Assembly: GCA_003864495.1 (NCBI GenBank)
Contig: ML133366.1
Location: forward strand, 1,030,871 to 1,094,870
From: Nemopilema nomurai
Taxonomy: Eukaryota > Cnidaria > Scyphozoa > Rhizostomeae > Rhizostomatidae
DNA length: 64,000 bases
Direction of reading: 5' to 3'
A model generated the notes under the pieces. That model worked only from the letters and a program-made list of their open reading frames with translations. It was not told where the DNA came from and did no database searches. The translations under genes and the position numbers were made by a program. Shown one piece after another: positions 19,760 to 32,120 of the stretch (positions are counted from its first letter, which is position 1; each line of letters begins with the position of its first letter).

Positions 19760-22627
19760 TTAATAAAGCTCTGAATACAATACGTCATCGTTGGGTTCTA
19801 GCTCATTATCAGAATTAAGAAGGTTGCGAAGAGTAAGCCTTCTCTCGTGCTTGCGGGAAAATAAGTCGATAATCTCATTAACGTTGATACTAATATCACG
19901 GTGTGTGTATAAGGTTGCCGTGCGGCGTGTGTAGGCTTTGACAAGTCGTATGGCAGAGGCAGATCTTTCGCAAGTACAGCTTGACACTGGAAGAACAGCT
20001 AAGATCCGAAGAGCAGTGGAAATGTTTGGAAAGTAGATCGAATTTGTTACTTTGATTGTTTCAGCGATGGTGTCAGGTAGCAGGTCATCTGGTGTGTTTG
20101 TCCACAGAGACTCCCAGTTATCAACTTTGTGAGAAATGTTTGAGATATCTGGAAGATCGCCGGCATACTGGCAACAAAAATTTTCAAAATCTTTTTTCCA
20201 CTTCTTGTCAAGGTGCTGAAACTTCACTTTCTTTTTTAGCTTGATGCATGATGATTGCACGTTTTCACAAGACTGCCTGTCCTCTTTCATTTGTAGGGAC
20301 TCCGCGTTATCATTAGAAGTTTCTACCTCTTCATAAGATCTTTTTCGACCAATTAATTGGTTTTCACTGTACTCAGATTTCATAATTGCTGGCACAATGG
20401 ACAGACCATTCAACGCAATACAGTTTTCTGCTGAAAATCGCGACAATAATGCTTCAAGCAGATGGTCTAAGAAAGGAATAGACACATTTATTTTATAATG
20501 AGAGGAAACGTCAGAAGATGGGGCATTATTTCTGTACCTCTGTGAATTGCAGGTTCTGTAGGCCATAATAGGAGCCTCTACTCTATTTGCTATATCACAC
20601 GCGGTCTGAAACCATTCTTGATGGTAAATATCAATATTATCTCTTGCTGTTTGTAAAGATCTTGTCATTGTTTTTACCATCCTCAGTCCTTTTAAAATAT
20701 CAACTTGTACACCTTGAAGCTGCTCGGTAGCTGTATGTGTATACCCAAGGCAATTTCTTACAATGATCAGCGTTATTAAAAAATTAAAATTAAGAAGAAG
20801 GGTCCAAAAAGAGTATGCTTCACCAGCACATGTCCTCCATTTCCCATCCTTGTTACTACCAATGACAAACATTGTTTCTACAATGGCTTCATACATCTCT
20901 AGAAACCTTGCCAAGCCATCAATGCGCACAATCCACCTTTTGCGGCAAACATCCAATAACTTTGTGTATTTGCAGCCTGGGTTGAATTTCTTTATGTTTT
21001 CCTCTAACAGCTGTTGTCGCTTGGGAGAATAATTGAAAAACTTGGATATCTGTTTGACTCGATCCATCATGTTACTGACATTCTGGTTTTCAAATGCAGC
21101 AGCAACGCACAAGTTGAGTCTGTGAGATGCACAGTGGGTAAACAGTGCCAAAGGATTCAGGTTCAGGATACGGGCAGCTACACCAGAGTATTTTCCAGCC
21201 ATATTACCGGCTCCATCATAGCACTGACCACGGCAATTTTCAACATCAAGATTCAATTCATTTACCAAACAGTCAATGATCTTATCTTTAAGGGCTTCTC
21301 CTGATACACCCTCATTACAATGAATGAACTTGATGAATCTTTCTTGGATAATATTGCTACCATCAACATATCTGATGACAAGAGGCATTTGTTCCTTATT
21401 GGAACAGTCAGTGACTTCGTCAGCAAGAATCGACAAGAATTTAGACTTTTTTATTTCTGCAATGATCTTATTATTCATTACTTCAGCAGCACAAGAAATT
21501 ATTTCATTCTGGATAGTTTTCGATCGATCTGTGGCATTTTTAGGTGCTGTATCAAAGTGCTCTTTAAGAACTGTATCGCCACTATCAATTCTAAAGTTAA
21601 TCAAGGCTTGGAAATTTCCACTGTTCTCCTTGTCATAATATTTTGAGTCATCCCTATGTCCTCGGAATGGTACATTTCGCCTTGCAAGAAGAAGAGCAAT
21701 TTTTATAAGAGAAGCAAGCTTCATCCTATTTTAGGTGATTTTATCATCAATAATTTTATTCTGAATTGTTTCTATTGATTTAATTTTGTTCTGTTTTACA
21801 TTAAGAAATGACTGCATGGTTGCCAGCGATGTTTTATGAATATCTGACTTGCTGTGCATTTTGAATCTTGAAACTGCACATGACCAATCTTTAAAGGGAC
21901 TTGTCACCAGCCTGTCTACTTTTGATGAATATATACCAATCCTTCTTCCAAAAATGACACAAGGTAAACAAAAGGACCCATCAAGAAATCTGGAATATTG
22001 CAACCAGGGATATTCATTAAGCCATGAAGAAATGAATTTTCTCTTTTTGCCATATATCAGCTGTGTAGGAAAGTTAAAGTCACCATCTGGCCTCCAAACC
22101 TTTTGCCAAATTTCATATTTTTCGTTGTCTGTAAAAGATGCTACTTTACTATAAAAGGATCCAATATCATGATCAGTTGGAATACCATTTTTTGGTGAAA
22201 TATTCTGCTCAGAACAAGATACAGGGGAAGAAACCTCCTCTTGAACAATGATTTCCAGTTCTGAAGATTGCTTTGCAGACAAAGGAAAATAACTTCTAGA
22301 TTGTTTCAAATGAGAAACTGAAGAAGATGCAGGGAACAGAACTTTAGATGACTTCTCTGATGCTGGAGCTGAAGCAGAAGTGGTCTCTTGCTTCACTTTG
22401 ACAAATAATTGCTCTTGCCGAATGAAAGATGGATCATCACTAGCAAAGACAGGAACAATATGGTTTGGCCTGAACAGTGGATTGACATCCTTCTTAGAAC
22501 CCCCCAAGCATGACCATAACAAATGAATATGGGAACTATTATCATCTGGCATTTTACGAGGCTCTATGACTGCATTAAACAATTTAACAGCATACTTTCC
22601 AGATGCAACTCCACCAGTTTGTATCAC
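19760..22627 (-). pseudogene. hAT-family transposase gene (ZMYM1/6-like, TTF zinc finger), one nonsense codon
   Basis: Two minus-strand frames in the same register (21731-22627 and 19760-21724), separated only by a TAA and two codons. The first half ends with a TTF-type zinc-finger region (FLDGSFCLPCVIFGRR, then SPFKDWSCAVSRFKMHSKSD). The second half is the RNase H-like core: FLSILADEVTDCSNKEQMPL (first Asp), GQCYDGAGNMAGKYSGVAAR (second Asp), and the C-terminal dimerisation motif LPVSSCTCERSASAIRLVK with the Glu. About 950 codons fits the family. The first frame is open upstream with no good ATG, so a 5' exon may be missing. No terminal inverted repeats found. Confidence 0.85.
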
Positions 22628-22773
22628 AAGATGGCGGCCAGATGCAATCTCCCACGAGGTAAAATCAAACTTGCCTATTGCGCCTTGTAAAGTTTTGTTA
22701 GTAATTTAATGTTCTTAGAATTCAAAATTTTAATAAAATACGTTCAGGAAGGTATACATTTAATAATTAAGTC

Positions 22774-23588
22774 ATGGATAATAAAGATCCTATTACACCT
22801 GGTATACTCAAGCACATGATGGAAATACAAGATCGGGCCTATCGCTCTTCGCTCCAGTTATTTATGAACAACGTCAAATAAGAAATTAAAGACCTGAGGA
22901 AAGATCTTAATGATGTTGTCAAATCAATTTCATTTCCGAGCAATGATAACGATTCAATAAAAGTTGAGATGAAAGCAAATGCGGCTGCAGTAGCGAACTT
23001 AGCACAAAAGGTAGATCGATTTGAGCATTATGTGAATTAAGGTTTTGAGGACATCGCTGACCACACTGAATATCTGGAAAATCAGTCCAGAAGAAATAAC
23101 CTGAAAATCCTTGGCGTCCCCGAGAGTCCTGATGAAAAATCCTGGGATGAAACTGAAAAGAAAATCAAGGCTTTGGTAAAATCTGAGCTTGGTGTCTCTG
23201 ATGATTTTGAAATAGAAAGGGCACACCGTGTCGGTCGTTTTCAAAAGAATGAGAAAGGTCACAGATGGATTAATGACACCAACCAAGGCCCATTGTTGCA
23301 AAACTGCGATCTTCGAAAACAAAAGAAATGATCGTGAAGAAGGCACGTCAAGTGAAACCAAAGGGAATCATGTTCTTCAATGATTTGTCACAAAGAACAT
23401 TGATGAAACGAAAAGGCCAAGTCAACGACCTCATAAAGGCAAGAGAGAGGGGCAAAGATGCTTTCTTTGTTCTTGACCGTCTAATTATCAAAGGCAAGCC
23501 ACCTGATGTAAATATCAGTCATTCAAGCAATGAGGGAAATGCTGCTGAAGCAGTCGTAAGTGACAATGAAATTACTTTCAAGGACTAA
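22774..23588 (+). pseudogene. LINE ORF1 (coiled-coil RNA-binding-type protein), broken
   Basis: Starts MDNKDPITPGILKHMMEIQD. Stops at 22879 (TAA) and 23038 (TAA) interrupt a coiled coil (EIKDLRKDLNDVV, AVANLAQKVDRFEHYV). The conserved ENQSRRNNLKILGVPE segment of LINE ORF1 proteins follows. A frameshift near 23290 moves coding to the frame reading KEMIVKKARQVKPKGIMFF, to its end at 23588. ORF1 proteins bind the element's RNA as a nucleic-acid chaperone. Confidence 0.75.
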
Positions 23589-23669
23589 AAGTAAAACTTT
23601 AAGGACTGTCATTCAATTAAAGTTGTGTTTCTTTCAGTTTAGTTCATTTGAATGTAATTATTGGCCCTA

Positions 23670-25828
23670 ATGGTTAGAACTCCAAAATATCCATGTGGCA
23701 TCTGCCACAAAAACGTGAACAAAAGTGGCATTCTCTGTAATGCTTGCAAATTTTGGCACCATATGAAATGCAATTACATTTCTCTTTCAGAATATGAAGC
23801 TCTTACGAAAGAACCTGGTGGTCCATGGTTCTGTATTAATTGCACAATAGAATATCATTCATCTGCTTTTCCTTTTGGCTAAATTAAAGATGAAACATTA
23901 TCAAATCTTTTTGATTTTGACAAACCTTCTGTTGTGGATGCATTACCATCATTTGAAATCACCTCTCAACTTACTAACTTGCCTAACCTGCAAGACTATG
24001 ATATTGATGAACACTTACTATCTAATATTGACTCTAGCTATCATACTATTCAAGATTTATCTACCACTGATACTTCTCACAATGATCTTTCCTTCCTTCA
24101 TATGAATATAAGAAGCCTTTCCTGTCATTTTGATGAGCTTCAGACTCTGCTATCCAACTTGAATATTGGCTTCGGTGTTGTTGCTGTTTCTGAAACCTGG
24201 GATTCATTTGAAAGGCCTTTGAGCACTAACGTCGACATCCCCGGCTACACGTTTCTCTCTTCTAAATCTCAAAGTCAAAATGGTGGTGTTGGTCTTTATA
24301 TTAAAACCTGTTTGGGCCCTGTTCCAAGGCCTGACTTGGATAATGACAGTGAGGACTATGAGACAGTATGGGCTGAAATTGAAATTTCCAAGGAAAGCAA
24401 TATTCTGATCTGTTGTGCATATCGCCACCCTAGTACTGAAATTGAAAATTTCACGGACTATATTCAAAAGACTTTATCTTGCCCCTCTGTTGCAAATAAG
24501 CAGATCTTCATCTTAGGTGACTTCAATATCAACTTACTAAATTATGACTCCCATTCTCCTACAAAGGAATTTGTAACTCTTCTTCTTTCTCAACACTTCC
24601 TTCCATTTATAATCCATCCAACACGGGTATCTGACCATTCTCCTAACATTATTGATAATATTTTTTCCAATGTTTGCAATTTTAACACCAGAAGTGGTAA
24701 TATCCTTACTCAAATAGCAGATCATTTTCCTCAGTTTTTGATCGTTCAAAAAGCAGGTATCACCAACAAGACTTTGTCATACTATAAGCATGATTACTCA
24801 AAATTTGATGAAGAACGGTTTCTTACAGATTTTAACAGCCTTAACCTTGAGTACTTAAATGACAGTCAGACTAATGTCAATGCAAAACTTAATAGATTTC
24901 TTACTACTCTTGATGAAATTGTCAGAAATCATGCTCTATTAAAAAAACTAACTAAAAGAGATTTGAAATTAAGAAATAAGCCATGGATAAACAGCAGAAT
25001 CCAAAAAATGATGCGCCTGAGGGATAATATCCTCAAAAAGCTAAGGAAAAAACCTGATGCTTCCCAAAGCCTTCTATACAAAAAGTTTAGAAACAGAGTT
25101 GCCATAGAGCTTAAAAAAAGCAAAACCAATTATTTTCACAATTTTTTTAATGAAAACAGCAAAAACATGAAGCTTTTGTGGACTGGCATTAAGTCAATCA
25201 TTAGTATTAACAATTCTCGGGTAAATGTCATAAACAAGCTCAAGGATGCAAATGGAAATCTAACAACAGATTCTGCAAAAATGGCTACTATTGTTAACAA
25301 TTTTTTTGTCAATGTAGCAGATGGCGTCACAAAAAGAATAACTAGGTCACCAAAATCCCCCTTAGATTATCTTGATAATGAAAATCCCAGCTCATTTTTT
25401 AAAACCCCTTCAGCCCCTTATGAAATATCGGATATAATTGGTGCGTTAAAAACTGGCAAATCCTTAGGCCCCAATAGTATACCCATAAAGTTACTAAAAA
25501 TTCTGTCTCCACATATTTCTTCTCCTCGGTCCCATATTATTAATGAATCATTCCAATCTGGTATTTTTCCTGAAAAAATGCAGCATGCAAAAGTCATACC
25601 ATTATTCAAAAAAGGCTGTCCTGTAACAGTTTCTAACTACAGACCAATATCTCTCTGTGTTTTCAGTAAAATTTCAGAGAAACTTATGTACAAACGCTTA
25701 TACAATTTCTTAGAAGTTCATGAAATCTTGTACAGCCTTCAGTTTGGTTTTCGTGCTTCTCATTCAACAAATCATGCCTTGATTAGTCTAACAGAATATA
25801 TTAAAAATTCCCTAGACAATAAACACAT
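23670..25828 (+). pseudogene. LINE ORF2: PHD finger, APE endonuclease, partial reverse transcriptase
   Basis: The ATG at 23670 opens a PHD-like zinc finger (CGICHKNVNKSGILCNACKF, then WHHMKC and WFCINC). After a TAA at 23880-23882 the same frame continues through the endonuclease: FLHMNIRSLSCHFDEL, VVAVSETWDS, FILGDFNINLL and a SDHSPNI/ADHFPQ block. The RT N-terminal part follows (KVIPLFKKG, NYRPISLCVFSKISEKL, LQFGFRASHSTNHAL) and ends before the FADD box. Removing one stop gives about 720 codons of a normal ORF2; the polymerase active site is absent. The PHD finger on ORF2 is noteworthy. Confidence 0.85.
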
Positions 25829-25944
25829 TCGCGTGCATCACTCGCACTCATGTGACAATCGCTAGGACGGGGTTCGCAAAAGATGAAGGGATGAGGCTCC
25901 CCCGTCCTAGCGATTGTCACATGAGTGCGAGTGATGCACGCGAA
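25828..25944. repeat. Perfect 45-bp inverted repeat with 27-nt loop
   Basis: The arms 25828-25872 and 25900-25944 are exact reverse complements (left arm starts TTCGCGTGCATCACTCGCAC). It sits exactly where LINE ORF2 ends. Perfect identity means it is young or maintained by gene conversion. It would form a strong cruciform or hairpin. Confidence 0.95.
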
Positions 25945-26073
25945 GGATGGCGAGTCATTTTGTCGTTGACAACTTTCGTTTCAAGTGTGCGGTGCGTGGC
26001 TGTGCATTACGTCATTTTTGCTCTCGATGCGAGGCTCTTGTCTTGCCGAGGCTAATCTGCCTAATTTGTTTTG

Positions 26074-26160
26074 GGGTAGTTTTAAGAGGCAATTCTATTT
26101 CCACCGAAGGGGTTTTAAGCCCGCGCAGCGGGGTTTTGGGGGCTAGTCTTCTGTTGTGCC
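26074..26160 (+). repeat. GC-rich inverted-repeat pair, left copy
   Basis: It contains AAGCCCGCGCAGCGGGGTTT and then TGGGGGCTAG. It matches the reverse complement of about 30405-30495 over about 75 bp at roughly 88 % by eye. CCCGC-GCA-GCGGG is a small hairpin. A weaker third copy lies near 27770-27830. Confidence 0.75.
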
Positions 26161-26627
26161 ATAGTATGTTTTAGCAAAATAATGGTCTACTTATATTCAC
26201 GTTCCATTTGCTTCGATAATTATAATTTAAACTAAAATGATATAATTTGAAACCAAACCAAACATCCAGGTCCGTTTTTCCGCTAGGCTGATCTATGGTG
26301 CTCGTCTAAGTCTTTTTGATAGGTTTTTATATTTCGTTCTGTTAGTATTCGACCATTTTTAATTTTTGCTCAACTTTGTTGTCAGTTGTTGCTCTAAATT
26401 ATTTTGGTTTCGATTTGCTTCAAAGGTGCGGTATGGTTAACTGTGGAGTTGTTCAGACGTTATTTCTTAAATGCTGCTTTTTACATTTTGTTCGTATTCT
26501 GTGATCAGAATTTAACTTTTTGGTAATTTCACAAGAAAGTAATACGTATAGGCGAACGCAACTTCAATCAATTGTAAAGTTTCAAGAGGTAGGAGAAGAG
26601 AACGCTTTCTAGATATTTTCATGAGTT

Positions 26628-26855
26628 TTAATCTTCCATATTTAAAAGATCGGCATCAATATTATTGTCTTCTAAACTTTTGTTTATATTTCTCTGCTTC
26701 TTAATGTCCATAATGATATCCCGAATTTCTTTTTGAATGACGGTTAATCGGCATTCTGCGGCTTCCATCTTTCTTTGTATGCGTAGCAATTCGGTGCTTG
26801 TCTTTTCTGCATATTTCTCCAGTTTTTCTAACCTCTTCAAAGTTTGCTCGTCCAT
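26628..26855 (-). CDS. Small coiled-coil ORF (75 aa), hypothetical
   Basis: An ATG-started frame whose product is almost entirely charged amphipathic helix (LKRLEKLEKYAEKTSTELLR, then IQRKMEAAECRLTVIQKEI, ending in an acidic LLNMED). Its heptad-like composition is unlike random translation of AT-rich DNA. No family recognised, no neighbour to support it; it lies between the two GC-rich inverted repeats. It may be chance. Confidence 0.25.
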   Translation of the reverse strand: MDEQTLKRLEKLEKYAEKTSTELLRIQRKMEAAECRLTVIQKEIRDIIMDIKKQRNINKSLEDNNIDADLLNMED

Positions 26856-26899
26856 TCTATTAGGAGGAAAATATAGCTTAGTGATTGTACGAAATTTTT

Positions 26900-29800
26900 A
26901 AATTACAACATTGGAAAAAAGCGGTGTGCGGTGATATGTGTGCAAGTTGACTTCTTTTACAATTTCACATTGGAATAAAATTAAAGGGATTATAAATTGT
27001 CCACGGGATGAAAAGGTTGCCTTCGTTCTTTGGCTTGCTTTTAAAATTTCACTGTGCAATTCATTTCTACAAAACTGGATAGTTGTTAACATTTGAAAAT
27101 TTGTGGAGAGTTGAAGGATTTGTGAAGGAATGAATTAAAAAGAAATGACAATACTTACGCAAATAGTTTTATGTTCTTGAAACGTTGGCTATCTGTAAAC
27201 AGAAGCGGACAGTAAGGTCAAGGTTCAACGTTTGCCGTTGTAATTGTAAAGATGATGGATGAAATGCATGCTCAGAAAGTGTAGAAAATCGACCCTATTA
27301 GGTATCGTAACTTTTTAAATTTGGTAGTAACTTTACTGCAAGTCCTTAAAAAGTGAAGAACTGATACTTACCAGGTGTCCACGCGCCGTGTAGTATTTGT
27401 GTTATCTGTCTCGTCGTTTTGGGATGGGACTTTTTAAAGAGTACCTAGTCATGTGATACCTGTAGATTCGTGTTTGTGGGAACGGAAATAGTGCCAATGT
27501 GCGATTGAAGGTAATGTGTGATTAATTTTCTTCAGGCTGGTTGGCAGGTATATGTGAATTTTAAAAACAACACTAAAGTCGGAAGCTTTGTGTTGGCAGC
27601 GAGGCATGAAGGAAACACGCATAGGATGGGGCCGGGTTATTTCAAACGAATTTTGACACTACCACTGTTTGAGGTGTCTGCAGCTTTGAAGTTAAGTTCA
27701 CGCGAGATGGTATTCTTGGCTTCAATTTGAGGCTGTTGCTTTTTGGGACGGCTATGTATGACGTCAAACTTCGCTTCTAACCGAGGCTGTCGAGCCCGTG
27801 CAATGGGCATTTGTTTGGGGGGCCATTTATGGACCCTTCTATTATCTTGAAACAGTTGAGTCAGCGTAGTACGTTTTGAGGGCTATTGTGTGACAAAACA
27901 TTACTTATTATTTGAAAATACATTAGTTATGGTTTGTTTGTTTCAAAACGAATTTTATTCTTTTGGTTTTTTCCATAAAAAGAGTTGAACTAAAGTCCAT
28001 GAGATTTGCTTTGTATGTGCATTTTGTTTTTGTGCTACATTTTGCATTGCCATCTTTATTGTCTCGTGACGTTGTGCAACTTAGTGTGTGGGTGAACGAT
28101 AAGACCTTATAACGCAGTTGTTTAATGTTTGATTGAATTGAATGATGATCATGACGAAGGATGTCATATTTGCTTGTAATTGATACTTCTAGGGGTGGCT
28201 TGAATAGTCGAATTCTGAAATATGACAGATTATACTTATTTGAAAGCAAGTAGGCCAGAATTTTATACGGGAGTCTTTGTTTAATTTTTCACGCACAAAC
28301 TTTAAAATTGGTCCTCTTTTGTTTGAAAATTGGGATAGATCTTCCCTGGCATTTTTGGCATAATACTTGATTTATGTAGATGGTGAATGTTTTTTGTTTT
28401 GCACTGGGGCATTGTTTAGAGATGTTCTATTTGTTGCTTATCGAGCCAAAGATGCCTAGCTAAAGCAAATACATTAAAAGCCCCTTTTACGAGTATGCTT
28501 GTTGTTTCATTTAATGTTGCCCTGATTGCCTACTTGTTTCATGTCATCTGGAAGACAGGTACGCCGAAGGTTAATGCTGGTAAACATTTGTTTGAAAGTT
28601 TCAAATCTTTTCCAGTGTTTAAAAAGTGTTTTTGAGGTAAGGGAAATATTTTTTTAAACTTGAGCCTCGGTTATTTCAAGTGTATACGAAAATTTTGAAC
28701 CGGATTTATGAAACGTTGCTAAGGAATGAGAGAGTAAAACCTCCAACTGTTATGGTAGGAAATGTAATTAAACTATATTGATTAAAACTACTAAAGATTA
28801 AAAAATTATATTTATATAAAAAAAAACGTAAAACATTAATAATAATGAATGTTTACAATTTTTCCAGTTATATTCTGGTTGGTGCCTTGTTTTTCGTTGT
28901 CTTTTTTTTTTTTTGTGTGGCACCAATTTTATTTTGACTGTGTCTCCTGGTCTACAATAAAAAATATTTTATAAGTCATTTGAACGGAGGCAGGTGGTAA
29001 ATAAAGGTGAAAAATGATCATTCACATCTCAAATTGCCTGCGAAAAATGATCTGCCAAGCTGATAATCTGATATGTATTTAAAGAATAGATTCGTATGAA
29101 TGAATTCATAGATGAAAAAGAAAAATATCTTCTAAAAGCCGTTGAATTCTTAAACAAATAAATAACCTGAAAGACGGTAATGGCGATCCCATAGTTACCT
29201 CATGATCCTGATTCTATTTCCTTCGTCATTGACGAAAAAAAACTTTTCTTCCCTTTTAATACTGAAGGCCTTGCGTCAAATATTTAAAGGCGCCAATTGA
29301 TGGCCGGTATGGAATGTCCTACAAAGATAATTATGTTGATGAATAGCCGTGTAATGGACCACTAACGACTGATAACCGGAGTAAAGTTGCCTGTTTAACT
29401 ACTGTTTCACTGCAAACAAACATCTATCGCCGCATATATTCGAAAGACAAAATTTGCAAACTTTACAAATCTATACTACACAAATCTATAAGTATATAAG
29501 TATGAAAAGAAGTCTTACTTTTGATTTTTTCCAAAAAGGACTTTTACGTATTTCTTTGGTCCTCCATTTTTAAAATGCTTGCTCTGGTCTAAGAGGGTGA
29601 GGTAGTCATTACCCTTTTATATGGTTAAAACAATGGTTTTGTCGGGGAAGTTGACTGAGGCTTTTTTCTATTCTATGTGCTACTATTTAGGGAGGAATGA
29701 TCAATTAGATGACAGATGTTACCTGTTAAAAAAGTTTGCATGCTACTGCTATATTTCAAAGGTGATGGGAGATTGTTTTTCTGTTGTACCGGCCGGACAA

Positions 29801-30400
29801 ATAAGGTATTGTGTCGCAGTTGCAATCACAGGATTGCAAGATTGCAGTTTGACGGTGTCTCGACGCGGTAATCCACTAAGTTGACAATTCGTCAATCTTA
29901 ACACCGCGAAAGGAACTCTTGCCAGTGTGTTATCGGGCCAAGCGATCGCGGCACGAAACAAACAACACGACATGACACCTTCTAACTTGCCAACGGGCTT
30001 GCCAAGTCCGAAAAAGTTGACATGACAAACATGTTTCGTTGACGGTTTACTCATCCTTTGTCATCATCTTTGTAGCACCCCCGGCCAAATGAATTGACCC
30101 ATCTTACAGCTATTCAAGTCTATGTAGACTCTTTCGTTGTCTAAATGTATTTCTAACTTGCTCTTGAAATGGTTCTGACTCTATTAGAGGAGCCCTGCTT
30201 CTAGCCTAAAAAAACTGGCTATAAATGGGAACAAAAGAAATACCAGGTCAAAACTTTTTCATAATCACGCCTCATATTCAGTAGCGATCTTTAATTTGTT
30301 TGTGATCTTGCTTGTTCTAGAAATTTTAACGGCACCGTGAACAAGAGAACAATGTGAGAATGAAGGAAAACCAAATTAAAGATCATTCATCATCATCCAC
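26900..30400. other. Low-information stretch between GC-rich inverted repeats
   Basis: No supported gene. AT-rich, with scattered short frames and a degenerate third copy of the GC-rich hairpin motif (GCCCGTGCAATGGGC near 27797). Confidence 0.4.
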
Positions 30401-30404
30401 CACA

Positions 30405-30495
30405 CAATAGAAATACATAAGCCCCCAAAACCCCGTTGCGCGGGCTTAAATCCCCTTCTGTGGGAGAGGAATTGCCCCTTAAAACTACTCCATAA
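30405..30495 (-). repeat. GC-rich inverted-repeat pair, right copy
   Basis: Contains AGCCCCCAAAACCCCGTTGC and GCGGGCTTAAATCCCCTTCT, the reverse complement of the 26.1-kb copy with few mismatches. Confidence 0.75.
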
Positions 30496-31410
30496 ATATT
30501 AAAATGTCAACAGTTGTGTCTTTGTTTTTAAAAAGGTAGTTCTCGTTTGTTCTTTTGCCTCTTCACGGATGCGCTGGCTAGGTGCACTCTGAGGAAATGT
30601 TCTGAAAAGAAAAAAAAATCGTTACACAAGAAATTCGTTCTTAGGAAGGAAAACAAAGTTTGGCTAGAATAATCTTTAAAATGGCAACTATTACTATATG
30701 TTGAATCCTGTTCAATACATTTTTGGGAAATGGTTGGGAATGTTGGGATTGTTTGCTTTCCTTCGACAGTGCACCCTTACCTTTTTTCCTTCCAAAGAAG
30801 AGTTTGAAATACAGCTTGCAAAACTACTAATGTCTATATGCAGAGAAAAGTTGAATTTGTTGCCGGATGCATTAGTGAAAAGCCTGAACACCACGTCAAG
30901 GGGCATCCTTTGTTCAAGGTTTCCTTTTTTAATGGCAGTTTATTTGGGAAATTTTCTATTGAATAGTTCCTTCTAATAACTATAAACACCATGTTAGGGA
31001 AATTTGGGAGTTGGGGAGTTAAACTGCCATTGAGCAAAGGAACTACACCTTCCCATAGGCAACATCGGGGAAGATGTCAAGCATAACTCAAAAACTGTTC
31101 CATGAAGAAATGTATTGAATAGAGCAGTAGAAGAGGAGTAGAAATACAGAGTAGTCTAGTGTTGAAAGAAAAGGAAGAGAAGAACAGTATAAATAATGAT
31201 CATGTTGGGGCTCACTGAGTACACTATTTTAGTGTTTAGACAGAAAATATGGATCCAGGGGTATCAGGATCAAAGATCAAGATACCCCATGGGTGAGTGC
31301 AACACAGTGTAGCACTCACCTCCTATACATTTCGGTGGATCGGGAGCCCCAAGCATGTATAGGCGCCTGCTGATCAAGAGTGATCAATCTTGGGATGATC
31401 AAAATTATAC

Positions 31411-32120
31411 TTTATTTGAATTAGTGCACTATCATTCAGTAGAAAAGATATGAGTATGGGTCAGAAGGTATCAGAATTACAGCCAAGTAGTCTGGCAATG
31501 AAGGATAGAACATGCTGAACAGTAGCGTGGAAGATGTAGCTCAACTATTAAGAAATAGATACAGAAGAAGAAATTACAATCAAGAGAAGAAAAGTATAAA
31601 TAATGATCATGTGAGGCTCACTGAGTAGTTTATTTGAATTAGTGCACTATCATTCAGTAGAAAAGATATGAGTATGGGTCAGAAGGTATCAGAATTACAG
31701 CCAAGTAGTCTGGCAATGAAAGGATAGAACATGCTGAACAGTAGCGTAGAAGATGTAGCTCAACTATTAAGAAATAGATACAGAAGAAGAAATTACAATC
31801 AAGAGAAGAAAAGTATAAATAATGATCATGTGAGGCTCACTGAGTAGTTTATTTGAATTAGTGCACTATCATTCAGTAGAAAAGATATGAGTATGGGTCA
31901 GAAGGTATCAGAATTACAGCCAAGTAGTTGGCAATGAAAGGATAGAACATGCTGAACAGTAGCGTAGAAGATGTAGCTCAACTATTAAGAAATAGATACA
32001 GAAGAAGAAATTACAATCAAGAGAAGAAAAGTATAAATAATGATCATGTGAGGCTCACTGAGTACTTTATTTGAATTAGTGCACTATTATTCAGTAGAAA
32101 AGATATGAGTAGGGTTGGAG
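31411..32120. repeat. 218-219-bp tandem repeat, 3.2 copies
   Basis: Units start at 31411, 31629, 31848 and 32066 (partial) with TTTATTTGAATTAGTGCACT. They are nearly identical, so the array is young. A partial unit end also occurs at about 31165-31220. The array abuts the 3' side of the Helitron. Confidence 0.93.

Larger units (their letters stand above)
22774..25828 (+). mobile_element. CR1/L2-like LINE, 3'-truncated
   Basis: Both LINE reading frames are present: a coiled-coil ORF1 and an ORF2 with PHD finger, APE endonuclease and the start of reverse transcriptase. ORF2 breaks off inside RT at the edge of a 45-bp perfect hairpin. Loss of the 3' part is the opposite of the usual 5' truncation, so it reflects a later rearrangement. 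No target duplication can be defined. Confidence 0.85.

Noticed and set aside
25852..26174. Short Cys-rich frames downstream of the hairpin
   Set aside because: They begin inside the inverted-repeat arm and look like chance translations of repeat sequence.
29621..30054. Frames on both strands near 29.7-30.05 kb
   Set aside because: Opposite frames mirror each other and neither shows a family motif.
30698..31037. Overlapping frames around 30.7-31.0 kb
   Set aside because: Hydrophobic, low-complexity translations on both strands; no support as genes.
31285..31320. Hairpin GGTGAGTGC...GCACTCACC as the Helitron 3' terminal hairpin
   Set aside because: No CTRR-type end lies at the expected distance on the minus strand, so the assignment is not supported.
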